Shown here: piece after piece, positions 31,697 through 42,777 of the stretch | How positions within the stretch are numbered: position 1 is the first letter of the stretch | Layout: every line of letters starts with the position of its first letter | Assembly (NCBI RefSeq): GCF_022539505.1 | Contig: NC_061513.1 | Coordinates: 181,814,017-181,878,016 of the forward strand | From: Lolium rigidum | Lineage: Eukaryota; Streptophyta; Magnoliopsida; Poales; Poaceae | Direction: 5' to 3' | Length of the DNA: 64,000 nucleotides | The notes under the pieces: model-generated | Told to the model about the DNA's origin: nothing | The model's database searches: none | Seen by the model: the letters and a program-made list of their open reading frames with translations, nothing else | Program-made: the position numbers and the translations under genes

Positions 31697-32265
31697 TCTT
31701 CGTTTAGTCATACTGCAATGTAGTTACTCGAAGATCGGAGGGAGTAGTTTAGTTCGAAATAGGGTTCGTTCGGATGTATTTTGGACTTTTATAGTAGTAC
31801 TACTACTCCAGAACTATTAGCTAGCTAGTTGGAGTGCTAGAATGCAGCTCGGAGTATTAGTATTTTGGTAGTACTACTAGTATATATATGTGACTGCAAG
31901 TTCAAACTAAAATGGAGTATTTCTTGCTAATGTTGTTCTCTTGGAGTCATCATTTTTTCTGAACGTGTTAACTATGCTATTGTGTAAGGATTCGTTTAGA
32001 TTTCTTTGGTTGAATTCATATTTCGTCTCTTCCTAATTTGGCAAAACTGCACTGTCATGGGCATTCTTATAAGGTCGCTGAAGTTTCGAAGTTTCTTAAT
32101 GTATATTGCGTAGGGTGTACCGCCTTAACATGGATATGTTGCATTTTTTGGTTGTATTTTTTATGGCAATTTTCAGGACCATAAAATAGCACGCCTTCAG
32201 TTGAAATTTGAATTACTTTTCGAAAAGTGGCCGATACTAGCATGGAGTAGTAAAGTTTTTTTGTA
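31697..32265. other. 3' flank of SINA-like gene, no second gene seen
   Basis: AT-rich sequence likely holding the 3' UTR. A lone Stowaway-type end (gatcggagggagta) is at about 31733-31746. Several TAC/TAG-rich words near 31794-31885 form a low-complexity stretch. Confidence 0.45.
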
Positions 32266-32362
32266 CTCCCTCGGTCCCACCAAAAGTGTCTCACCTTTGT
32301 TAAAATTTAGATGGATAGATGTATTTTTTTTACAAAGTTGAGACAACTTTGGTGGGAGGGAG
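32266..32362. mobile_element. Stowaway MITE, about 97 bp
   Basis: ctccctcggtcccaccaaaa and the reverse complement of tttggtgggagggag form matching ends, with TA before the left end. The interior is short and AT-rich. The right TA is degraded. Confidence 0.7.
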
Positions 32363-32514
32363 CCACGGAGTCCTAGTTGATGGTGAGAAGGTTGATGCCT
32401 TGCTAGGTTGGTGTGCGTTGCAAAAAGAACAAGGTTGGTGTATTTGTTTTATTTATTTCACCATAATACTGACATGGCCATCGATTTGATTAGACAACAC
32501 AAGCCTGGGACGTT
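32363..32514. other. intergenic, nothing recognised
   Basis: AT-rich spacer between the Stowaway and the Copia fragment, without a frame or repeat that I can support. Confidence 0.5.
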
Positions 32515-32890
32515 TCACTTATATATTGTGTAGGAAGCACGATTAATGGACAGTAATGATGGGGCCAAAGTCCATACTTTGTTATCATACATGGATTCCA
32601 TTTCGGATTTCATGGCTTCTTGCCATTTGTTGGAATCTGGGTTCACCATTGCTTCTTCATACGTCGCAGGGTCCTCATCATTGTTGTCCACAATGACGAC
32701 ATTTAGACAGGGATCATACCAATCAGGAGTACGTGGTATGCTCCCTCGTTGATCTGCGAGGTTCAGTAGCTTCCTCGTTCGAAGTTTCATGATCATGATC
32801 ATTCGCTTCCTCTCCTATCGGTGCAGGCTGCGCAGGAACATCTTCCGGCACTGCGCTACTCTGATCTATGAGAGAAGGTTCAATAACCTC
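32515..32890 (-). pseudogene. Angela-like Copia pol fragment (linker and RT start)
   Basis: The minus-strand frames contain DPCLNVVIVDNNDEDPATYE and NKWQEAMKSEMESMYDNKVW, the well-known N-terminal edge of Ty1/Copia reverse transcriptase. Before it is an acidic linker ending in EPRRSTRE. The frame is shifted between linker and RT near 32720-32760. It stops after KVWTLA, where non-Copia sequence begins. Close similarity to Angela/BARE-type elements is recalled from memory. Confidence 0.75.
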
Positions 32891-33511
32891 GAGGGGGCAG
32901 GGGTGGTGCGGCCAAGCCATGGGCAGCCCCCTCCCTCTCCTCCTCATTATATAGGTGGAACCCCAAGGGTTTCCCCAAAGTCTTCGAATAAGACCCCAAC
33001 AGAAAAACTGCCTTATGGACGAAACCTAGAGGGGACAGGGACTCTCCCCTTCCCCCTTTTACTTGGCTGGCCAAGGAGGTGGAGTCCACCATGGACTCCA
33101 CCCTCCCACTTGGTTGGCTGGTTAGGGTTTGTGGAGTCCCTCCGGGACTCCTCCTTCCATAGTGATTTATTCCGGATAATTCTTGAAACCACCTTCCATA
33201 AATTCACCGGATCATTTCCAAACTTGGAAAGTGACTTCCTATATATGAATCTTATTCTCCGGACCATTCCGGAACTCCTCGTGATGTCCTGGATCCCATC
33301 CGAGACTCCGAACAAAACTTCGAACTCCATTCCATATTCCATATCTACTTAAACGACATCAAACCTTAAGTGTGTCACCCTACGGTTCGCGAACTATGTA
33401 GACATGGTTGAGACTTCTCTCCGACCAATAACCAATAGCGGGATCTGGAGATCCATAATGGCTCCCACATATTCAACGATGACTTTAGTGATCGACTGAA
33501 CCATTTACATA
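32891..33511 (-). repeat. Angela-like LTR fragment, minus orientation
   Basis: The sequence is colinear with 48740-49360 (minus LTR). Shared landmarks include tatataggtggaa, cttcgaataagaccccaac, ctacggttcgcgaactatg and gggatctggagatccataat. It directly follows the RT fragment and breaks at about 33511. Confidence 0.75.
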
Positions 33512-34013
33512 TGCTTAGCGAAGCTCCGCCGGAGATCTACATCAACACCACCATGGCCGCACCCCCTCAAGTCTGCCCTAGCCGGCGCCCCCTCTCCCAA
33601 ACCCTAGCGGTTCCCTCCTACCTCTCTCTCCCACATAGCTTAGGCGAAGCTCTGTCGGAGATCTCCACCAACACCGCCACCACGCCGTCGTGCTTCCGGG
33701 ATTCCGAGGAGGATCTACTACTTCCGCTGCCCGCTAGAACGGGGAGAAGGACGTCGTCATCAACACCGAACGTGTGACCGAGTACGGAGGTGCTGCTCGA
33801 TTGTGGCACCGTCAAGATCTTCTACGCGCTTTTGAAAGCGGCAAGTGATCGTCTACCGCAGCAACGAGAGCCTCCTCTTGTAGGCTTTGGAAGTCTTCAA
33901 GGGTTAGTCTCGTTCATCCCCTCGTTGCTCCCATCTTCTAGATTGCATCTTGGCTTGGATTGCGTTCTCGCGGTAGGAATTTTTTTGTTTTCTATGCTAC
34001 GAATCCCTACAGA
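33512..34013 (+). repeat. Angela-like LTR fragment, plus orientation, with intact 3' end
   Basis: Sequence matching 47930-48305 continues beyond it to ttttctatgctacgaatccc and taca, the full LTR end. It is joined head-on to the minus fragment at about 33511/33512, so the joint is an inversion breakpoint. Confidence 0.75.
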
Positions 34014-34713
34014 CACTTTGTAGTCATGGGAGCCATGATCGTCGTGGCCGCTTCCGGAACCAATTCCAATGCTGCGCTACTCTGATCATTATGCTCAGGT
34101 TCATAAACCTTATCAAATTTTATTGTCCTCCCACTCAAATACTTCGCTAGAAACAATTTCTTGGAAATAAATAAGAAACATCGACAAACACTTTTGACTT
34201 TGTATCCATAGTGAAAAGAATTTCCAATCAATACTTTGCGATAACCAACAAAGACATTCATCCGATTTTGGTTGTAAACTCTTAGACCAAAATTTAAAGA
34301 AAGGACTATTAGGGTTTATACCCATGCCATAACTCGTATGGTGTCATTTCAACGGATCATGATGATGCTCTATTTAATGTAAAAGCGGTAGTTACTAAAG
34401 CATAATCCACAAAAATATAACGGCATTCAATATTTTATCTCATCATTGACCCAACATGGTTTAGATACATCTCTCGGATACTATATCATCACTATGATAC
34501 TCCAAGAAATGTGAGTTGTAGAAAAATTTCATAACTCTCTTAGATGTTCGCTAAAAAATCGTAATTCAAATATTTTCCAAATGATCCAATCATAGATATT
34601 TGACTTTTCTATTACGATGATTTCCACTTCATGCTGAAATTTATTTGAATCAATTCAAATGTTTCATACTTCTTCCTTATCGAATATATCCTCATATATA
34701 TACTCAATTCATT
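34014..34713 (-). pseudogene. Copia integrase C-terminal/linker fragment, minus
   Basis: The minus-strand frame has MNVFVGYRKVLIGNSFHYG and LFLAKYLSGRTIKFDKVYEP, matching the degenerate integrase end of the same Copia family. The same segment recurs at 44280-44960 (plus) and 51690-52400 (minus). Stops and shifts are shared, so all three derive from an already dead copy or a non-autonomous family. Confidence 0.65.
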
Positions 34714-35010
34714 GTTGGTGCCACAATCGGGCAGCACCTCCGTACTCGGTCACACGCTCGGTGTTGATGACGACGTCCTTCTCCCCGTTCCAGCGGGCAG
34801 CGGAAGTAGTAGATCCTCCTCGGAATCCCGGCAGCATGACGGCGTGGTGGCGGTGGTGGTGGAGATCTCCGACAGAGCTTCGCCTAAGCTATGTGGGAGA
34901 GAGAGGTAGGAGGGAACCGCTAGGGTTTGGGAGAGGGGGCGCCGGCTAGGGCAGCCTTGAGGGGGTGCGGCCATGGTGGTGTTGATGTGGCCGGCCAGGC
35001 CCTCTCCTCC
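34714..35010 (-). repeat. Angela-like LTR fragment, minus, interrupted by LARD
   Basis: Colinear with 48513-48798. It ends at ctctcctcc, where the LARD is inserted, and continues for about 25 bp at 42753-42777 (cctcccctctatatataggt) on the other side. Confidence 0.8.
35006..35010. other. LARD target-site duplication, left (CCTCC)
   Basis: CCTCC precedes the LARD and is repeated at 42753-42757 after it. The uninterrupted target can be read at about 48790-48805. Confidence 0.9.
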
Positions 35011-38000
35011 TGTAGCGACCTTACCTTTTTAAGGTGCTGATCTCTGTGCGTATCTGTGCTAGTCCCTGGATCAATCGCTAGCACACACAGTACAAGATGT
35101 AATACCAAGAAACAAAGGTCTTTATTACATCGTATGATCCAGAATTTACATAAAAATTTACAAATTGCATAGCACAAGGCTAGCTATCATCAGAGTTTTA
35201 CAACGAATAAGCATAGAAAGCATGGAGTCCTTCGTCTTCATGTGCCACAGGCGAGCATGTTGCGGATAGACTCGCAACCCCTAACGTTTCCTTACTCATC
35301 GTCTGAAAAACCTGCAACATGATACGTTGCAGCCACGAATGGTCAATACATTTGAATTGTATTGGCAAGGACACTTTTGTGGACTCAAAAGGCATCCTAT
35401 ACCTACGTGCACATCTGGCTGGTAGAGCTCAGGTTCATTTTGCATAAAGCCAATTTTTCCCTATCATTTATCAAAACATTTTTTTATCTAATTTACATTG
35501 GTAAATCCCCAATGTAACAATTAACAGTACCATTGGTAAAGCCCCAATGTACCTTCCTACCCTTGTTCACCCATTCAAATTTTATTTAAGAAATTGGGAT
35601 GAGGAGATCTTCGAACAAAGACTTGTCGGTTCGCTCAAGTTGTCCATAACCGGGACACGGCTAAGTACTTAGATTTACACTCTCGAGAGGTTGTACACCT
35701 TTACCCACATGGCCAGGTCAATCCTTCTACCTCGATGCACATTTTGCTCAAAGGACGAGGTGCGGACCGTGGCCGAGACCTTCTGTGTGTAATCACCCGA
35801 ACCATTCCCTAAGGGCCCCGTTCCACCTACAGTATCCCTCTACCACCACCTGGCCCCTAGGATCCGGGTTCATACAACATACTTTGTCAAGCCAGAGCCA
35901 TAGTAGCCTGTCGTTGTACGTGAAGCTAATGAGCAAGGTTTGTCTACAATCTCTTTAAGCCTGGGTGACTTTCCGCAAGTGTGCACTAACACCAGGGTCT
36001 TGCCCCCTATACAGACCACCCTCTCCATAACTCCACCATTCACCCGGGTAATTCATTAAACTTAGTTGTTTTTCCTTAACCTCTATCAAAACCTTTTCCA
36101 TGGCATAGCAGGTAACAACTAAATTTAATGGCGGCTAAGGGAGTCTAGGAGTGGTGTAGCTAAACTATTAGGATTTAATAGCAAGCAAAGCATAAACCCT
36201 AGACATGTCTACTATAAAAAACACTACATTGCAAGAGTTAAAAACTGGGACCTTTGGTGTGTGTCACTTGCCTTGGTGAGAGGACGAGTTGGTTCACTCT
36301 TCGCAGAAACACTCGTTGCAATCAAGCACAATCACAATCTACAAACAAACATTTTCACTCCATAAACACATAGCAACACATATACAATCGCAAATAAAAA
36401 TATGAATGCAATATGTGGATTAAACATGAACAACACACTTAACACGTTCTCTGGTTTTCAACTATATGCATGATGCCATGGCAAAATTTTAGTGTTAAAT
36501 TAATTATTAAAAATATTTCCTATCATTAGAAAAGATCTACAACACTAAACAAATACTACAAGAGAAACGTATAGGTAACATTTTTATTTTCTAATGCTAC
36601 TGTACAGGGGTTCAAATCTCTTCTAAATGCAAAAGGAATTACTTAAAAGTATTTTTGTAGAATTATTTATATGGCCAAAATACTCTATTTGAGTTTCTGC
36701 AAAAACTGTGTAAAAATATGATGCAAAAGTGCAATATTATGTGTCTACTGTATTCTACACGTTTTTATGAATTCAGGGACACGAAGTTTGCTAAATTTGG
36801 ATGAACGGAACTAAAGATATGATTTTTACAAGATTGGAGTAAATCCTGTCCAGAAAATTCGAAAATTAGAACACATATGACAAGTGGCATGTTTCTATTC
36901 GGGGATACCCCTTCATCTAAGTGATGTATTACCAGCCTTAGGATCTAGATCCTGTGGTTGCTAGGAAACTGAACAAGGAAAAGGAAAACAGGGGCAGCTC
37001 ACATACGGGACGCACACAGCAATGTCGTCTGATGTCGCCGGCCTTGACGTTCCGGTGCTCCTTGGCGATGGTGGGGCAGACGATGGAGCTCGGATTGACA
37101 AGGAAAACTCGTAGACGAAGTCGCGGACGTCGAGCTGCAGTAGTTCGCCGGAAATCGCTCGCCGCAGACTACAGTCGAAAAATATAGCACCGTCGTTGTG
37201 GTGCACCAAAAATTGTGAAATAAAGTCTGAGATGTGCGCAAGGAAGAAATAGGATGTTTGGAAGAAACTAGAGATCAAAAGATGGACCGTGCTCACCGCA
37301 ATCGACGATTTACTGCGACGGTACCGCGGAATTGCGAGGCGAAATTGGAGCAGCCTGGAGGCTCTCGGTCTGTGAGATTTGAGGGGAAATGAAGAGGAGT
37401 GAATGGAGATTAAGTAGCAACAAACGGTGCATCAAATGGTGGTTTAAATCACCGGAAATCAAGTCGGGAGTAAAACGCAAGAAACTGACTGCGTTACGTG
37501 CGTGTGCTGCGACGGTTCATGCCTGGGCTTGAAGATGATGATGTGGCGCTAGGACCCACGCTTCAAGAAAAAGAGAGGAAGGAAACACGGACTCGGACCT
37601 GGTCGTTTGCGCTGCCATCTCCTCTCAAAATCATGGGCGTGCGTGGGTGCTTGGCTGGTGCCATTTGCCCCGCACGTTTTTAACTAAAACTCTTTTCTCT
37701 TTTCTGTTTAGTATGGAAATAATTTGGAAAACCGAATTTGATCAAAAGTAAGTTAAAATAAGTTAGAAAAATCTAAATAAAATATCAGCGGATTCCTTAT
37801 TCAATAAAGAATATTTGGGAATCACTTTTAAAACATTTTGAATATTTCGAATTTGGCACGCCGGCCTATATGGTTTTATTTGCATTCCTTCGGGTTTAAA
37901 GTTTCTTTATAGATTTTAAAGTTCAATAAAATTTTCCTAGTGAATGCAAGGATGCCATGATGCTTATGGATGCAATGCATGTATTTAAAAACTCCATTTT

Positions 38001-38122
38001 TGGAAAAACTTTTTAGAAAGTTTTAGTTCCTTGTCAATTTTTCAACCAAGACAAACAAACAAGCTTAGATTTTATTTTTATTTCACATTTCGAAATTTGA
38101 AAAAAAAATTCGGGATGTGACA
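35011..38122 (-). repeat. LARD 3' LTR
   Basis: This 3112-bp LTR matches 39646-42752 throughout with occasional single-base changes and 1-2 bp indels (for example accttacc against acctcacc near the start). An AT-rich body surrounds a GC-richer island at about 36990-37170. A 111-residue minus frame there (36961-37296) is present in both LTRs but has no domain that I recognise. Confidence 0.9.
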
Positions 38123-39645
38123 GACTACCACCCTTAAAAGAAATCTCGTCCCCGAGATTTGAAGAGGCTAGAAAGAAAATAGGTTTGGCATATGTCGAGG
38201 TGGGCTACCACCCTTAAAAGAAACTTTTGTAGATGGTCTTAGGTCTTGGGTTTGGGCTAAGTTCATCTTGGGTATCGCTTGGCACATCCGAGGATATGAT
38301 TTGACACTCGGTCATCTTTTCAAATATCTATGGCTTCTGACTTCATATCCAGTAGTGGATGTTTATTCACATCTAGTGAACGACATATAACTTCAAGGTA
38401 ACTTGAGTAGGATTTTCCTCACATTTGGGATTCTAATCCATATAGTATGGTGGTTGATATAATTAGGACAATGAGGGGTCACTCTTTGGGTCAATCAGTA
38501 GGCCAAGATGTGTAAACTTCATGACATCCTTCATCTTTTCCTTCTTGGTGTCTTTGACATCCTTCCACCTCTCTAAACTAGTGGTTGGATCTTCGATCTC
38601 GTTGTAGTCCTACGGTTGGCAGCACTTGCATACTATAAAAGTATAATATTTATCCATCCTAAGGTTCAGGTTTATCAGCGACGTCTCTCTTGTAGGTATT
38701 TCGCTCTAGATTTACCATTCCTCATAACAAGAGCAAACAATATGAGTAGTCGTCATGGGGGCCAATCCATGTCGCACCCAATCATTATCTTGTATTCAGT
38801 TTGGTATATCTCGTATTCTAACTCTTGGTCAACCTCACAAGTTTGACAAAAACTTCAATGGAATATTGAATTAATGTTTCAATCCCCATTATAGAATTGT
38901 TTTGAAAACATTTATATCGATCCCTAACTAGGGTTTTGCGTATCTCACACTCTTCGTTTCTTCATCTTGATGAGGAACATCAGGGTTGGTTTGCTAAGGT
39001 TGTCCTCATGATGGTTTGTCGAGAAGACACTGACTGGGTTGGATATAGATGAGAATAGATAGAAAGGTTCTAAAGGAGTTTTCCTACCCAAACATAGATC
39101 AAGACAATTCATCAAACAAAAACATCTAACAATCATCAAGCAAACTAATCAAACACAAACAATCTAGTTGGTCATACCACAATTTGGTAAGATCAATAAG
39201 TTATTACGATACCGTTGGTCAATAAAAGAGAACTATTGGTGGTCTCGTCTAGTTCTATTCTCGAGTGCTTCAAGTTCCTCTTTTACTTCTTTGACTTGCT
39301 TCTGGGTGTTGTGAAGTCTAGATCAGAGGCTTTCTTCAAGTGCTTCATTGATTTTCAATTTAGTGAATCATGATGAATTGACAAATAACATATGAAGCAT
39401 CGGTCTTCACGCTTCAGTGCCTTGGTCATCAGTAATCCCTTCTTGATGTTTTTCATGGGTAAGATCAACTAAGGAAAGAGAAAAACATTTTTGAAGATGG
39501 AGTAGGTGAGAATACTAGAAGTTCACAAAGCAACCATCTTTTAATAGAAATAGGATTATATATAGTTTTCATCCTATGGCCTTCCTATTTATAATCCAAT
39601 CCTAGGGTCACGAACCTAAGGTCAACACAATGCTCTGATACCATC
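38123..39645 (-). other. LARD internal region, non-coding
   Basis: No gag or pol motif and no long frame. Next to the 3' LTR the minus strand has ttttaagggtggtagtc, a purine-rich candidate polypurine tract; a second copy of the word lies near 38202-38217. The rest is AT-rich. Confidence 0.75.
39631..39643 (-). other. primer binding site for initiator tRNA-Met
   Basis: The minus strand reads TGGTATCAGAGCA two bases inside the 5' LTR. This is complementary to the 3' end of initiator tRNA-Met as used by many plant LTR retrotransposons. Confidence 0.85.
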
Positions 39646-42600
39646 TGTAGCGACCTCACCTTTTTAAGGTGCTGATCTCTGTGCGTATCTGTGCTAGTCC
39701 CTGGATCAATCGCTAGCACACACAGTACAAGATGTAATACCAAGAAACAAAGGTCTTTATTACATCGTATGATCCGAATTTACATAAAAATTTACAAATT
39801 GCATAGCACAAGGCTAGCTATCATCGAGTTTTACAACGAATAAGCATAGAAAGCATGGAGTCCTTCGTCTTCATGTGCCACGAAGCAGCATGTTGCGGAT
39901 AGACTCGCAACCCCTAACGTTTCCTTACTCATCGTTCGAAAAACCCGCAACATGATACGTTGCAGCCACGAATGGTCAATACATTTGAATTGTATTGGCA
40001 AGGACACTTTTGTGGACTCAAAAGGCATCCTATATCTACGTGCACATCTGGCTGGTAGAGCTCAGGTTCATTTTGCATAAAGCAAATTTTTCCCTATCAT
40101 TTATCAAAACATTTTTTTTGATCTAATTTACATTGGTAAATCCCCAATGTAACAATTAACAGTACCATTGGTAAAGCCTCAATGTACCTTCCTACCCTTG
40201 TTCACCCATTCAAATTTTATTTAAGAAATTGGGATGAGGAGATCTTCGAACAAAGACTTGTCAGTTCGCTCAAGTTGTCCATAACCAGGGACACGGCTAA
40301 GTACTTAGATTTACACTCTCGAGAGGTTGTACACCTTTACCCACATGGCCAGGTCAATCCTTCTACCTCGATGCACATTTTGCTCAAAGGACAGGTGCGG
40401 ACCGTGGCCGAGACCTTCGTGTGTAATCACCCGAACCATTCCCTAAGGGCCCCGTTCCACCTACGATATCCCTCTACCACCACCCGGCCCCTAGGATCCG
40501 GGTTCATACAACATACTTTGTCAAGCCGAGCCATAGTAGCATGTGGTTGTACGTGAAGCTAATGAGCAAGGTTTGTCTACAATCTCTTTAAGCCTCGGGT
40601 GACTTTCCGCAAGTGTGCACTAACACCGGGGTCTTGCCCCCGATACAACCACCCTCTCCATAACTCCACCATTCACCCGGGTAATTCATTAAACTTAGTT
40701 GTTTTTCCTTAACCTCTATCAAAACCTTTTCCATGGCATAGCAGGTAACAACTAAATTTAATGGCGGCTAAGGGAGTCTAGGAGTGGTGTAGCTAAACTA
40801 TTAGGATTTAATAGCAAGCAAAGCATAAACCCTAGACATGTCTACTATAAAAAACACTACATTGCAAGAGTTAAAAACTGGGACCTTTGGTGTGTGTCAC
40901 TTGCCTTGGTGAGAGGACGAGTTGGTTCACTCTTCGCAGAAACACTCGTTGCAATCAGCACAATCACAATCTACAAACAAACATTTTCACTCCATAAACA
41001 CATAGCAACACATATACAATCGCAAATAAAAATATGAATGCAATATGTGGATTAAACATGAACAACACACTTAACACGTTCTCTGGTTTTCAACTATATG
41101 CATGATGCCATGGCAAAATTTTAGTGTTAAATTAATTATTAAAAATATTTCCTATCATTAGAAAAGATCTACAACACTAAACAAATACTACAAGAGAAAC
41201 ATATAGGTAACATTTTTATTTTCTAATGCTACTGTACAGGGGTTCAAATCTCTTCTAAATGCAAAAGGAATTACTTAAAAGTATTTTTGTAGAATTATTT
41301 ATATGGCCAAAATACTCTATTTGAGTTTCTGCAAAAACTGTGTAAAAATATGATGCAAAAGTGCAATATTATGTGTCTACTGTATTCTACACGTTTTTAT
41401 GAATTCAGGGACACGAAGTTTGCTAAATTTGGATGAACGGAACTAAAGATATGATTTTTACAAGATTGGAGTAAATCCTGTCCAGAAAATTCGAAAATTA
41501 GAACACATATGACAAGTGGCATGTTTCTATTCGGGGATACCCCTTCATCTAAGTGATGTATTACCAGCCTTAGGATCTAGATCCTGTGGTTGCTAGGAAA
41601 CTGAACAAGGAAAAGGAAAACAGGGGCAGCTCACATACGGGACGCACACAGCAATGTCGTCTGATGTCGCCGGCCTCGACGTTCCGGTGCTCCTTGGCGA
41701 TGGTGGGGCAGACGATGGAGCTCGGATTGACAAGGAAAACTCGTAGACGAAGTCGCGGACGTCGAGCTGCAGTAGTTCGCCGGAAATCGCTCGCCGCAGA
41801 CTACAGTCGAAAAATATAGCACCGTCGTTGTGGTGCACCAAAAATTGTGAAATAAAGTCTGAGATGTGCGCAAGGAAGAAATAGGATGTTTGGAAGAAAC
41901 TAGAGATCAAAATATGGACCGTGCTCACCGCAATCGACGATTTACTGCGACGGTACCGCGGAATTGCGAGGCGAAATTGGAGCAGCCTGGAGGCTCTCGG
42001 TCTGTGAGATTTGAGGGGAAATGAAGAGGAGTGAATGGAGATTAAGTAGCAACAAACGGTGCATCAAATGGTGGTTTAAATCACCGGAAATCAAGTCGGG
42101 AGTAAAACGCAAGAAACTGACTGCGTTACGTGCGTGTGCTGCGACGGTTCATGCCTGGGCTTGAAGATGATGATGTGGCGCTAGGACCCACGCTTCAAGA
42201 AAAGAGAGGAAGGAAACACGGACTCGGACCTGGTCGTTTGCGCTGCCATCTCCTCTCAAAATCATGGGCGTGCGTGGGTGCTTGGTGGTGCCATTTGCCC
42301 CGCACGTTTTTAACAAAAACTCTTTCTCTTTTCTGTTTAGCATATGGAAATAATTTGGAAACCGAATTTGATCAAAAGTAAGTTAAAATAAGTTAGAAAA
42401 ATCTAAATAAAATATCAGCGGATTCCTTATTCAATAAAGAATATTTGGGAATCACTTTTAAAACATTTTGAATATTTCGAATTTGGCACGCCGGCCTATA
42501 TGGTTTTATTTGCATTCCTTCGGGTTTAAAGTTTCTTTATAGATTTTAAAGTTCAATAAAATTTTCCTAGTGAATGCAAGGATGCCATGATGCTTATGGA

Positions 42601-42752
42601 TGCAATGCATGTATTTAAAAACTCCATTTTTGGAAAAACTTTTTAGAAAGTTTTAGTTCCTTGTCAATTTTTCAACCAAGACAAACAAACAAGCTTAGAT
42701 TTTATTTTTATTTCACATTTCGAAATTTGAAAAAAAAAATCGGGATGTGACA
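39646..42752 (-). repeat. LARD 5' LTR
   Basis: This 3107-bp LTR is the partner of 35011-38122. On the minus strand it starts TGTCACATCCCG and ends GGTCGCTACA. It carries the second copy of the conserved frame (41593-41928). Confidence 0.9.
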
Positions 42753-42777
42753 CCTCCCCTCTATATATAGGTGGATA
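42753..42777 (-). repeat. remaining Copia LTR fragment with right LARD TSD
   Basis: It begins with the duplicated CCTCC and continues the interrupted LTR (cctctatatataggtgga). It then breaks into Copia leader sequence at about 42778. Confidence 0.75.

Larger units (their letters stand above)
35011..42752 (-). mobile_element. complete LARD (non-coding LTR retrotransposon), 7.7 kb
   Basis: Two near-identical LTRs of about 3.1 kb flank only 1.5 kb of internal DNA without gag or pol. LTR ends are TG...CA (TGTAGCGACC on the plus strand at the left, GGGATGTGACA at the right). The primer site for initiator tRNA-Met on the minus strand sets the orientation. The 5-bp TSD CCTCC is perfect. Size, long LTRs and empty interior fit a LARD, which needs proteins from an autonomous relative to move. 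The LTRs differ by few changes, so insertion was fairly recent. Confidence 0.9.

Noticed and set aside
36961..37296. Host gene in LARD LTR (also at 41593-41928)
   Set aside because: It is duplicated only because it lies inside both LTRs; no recognised domain, and no splice or promoter context of a gene.
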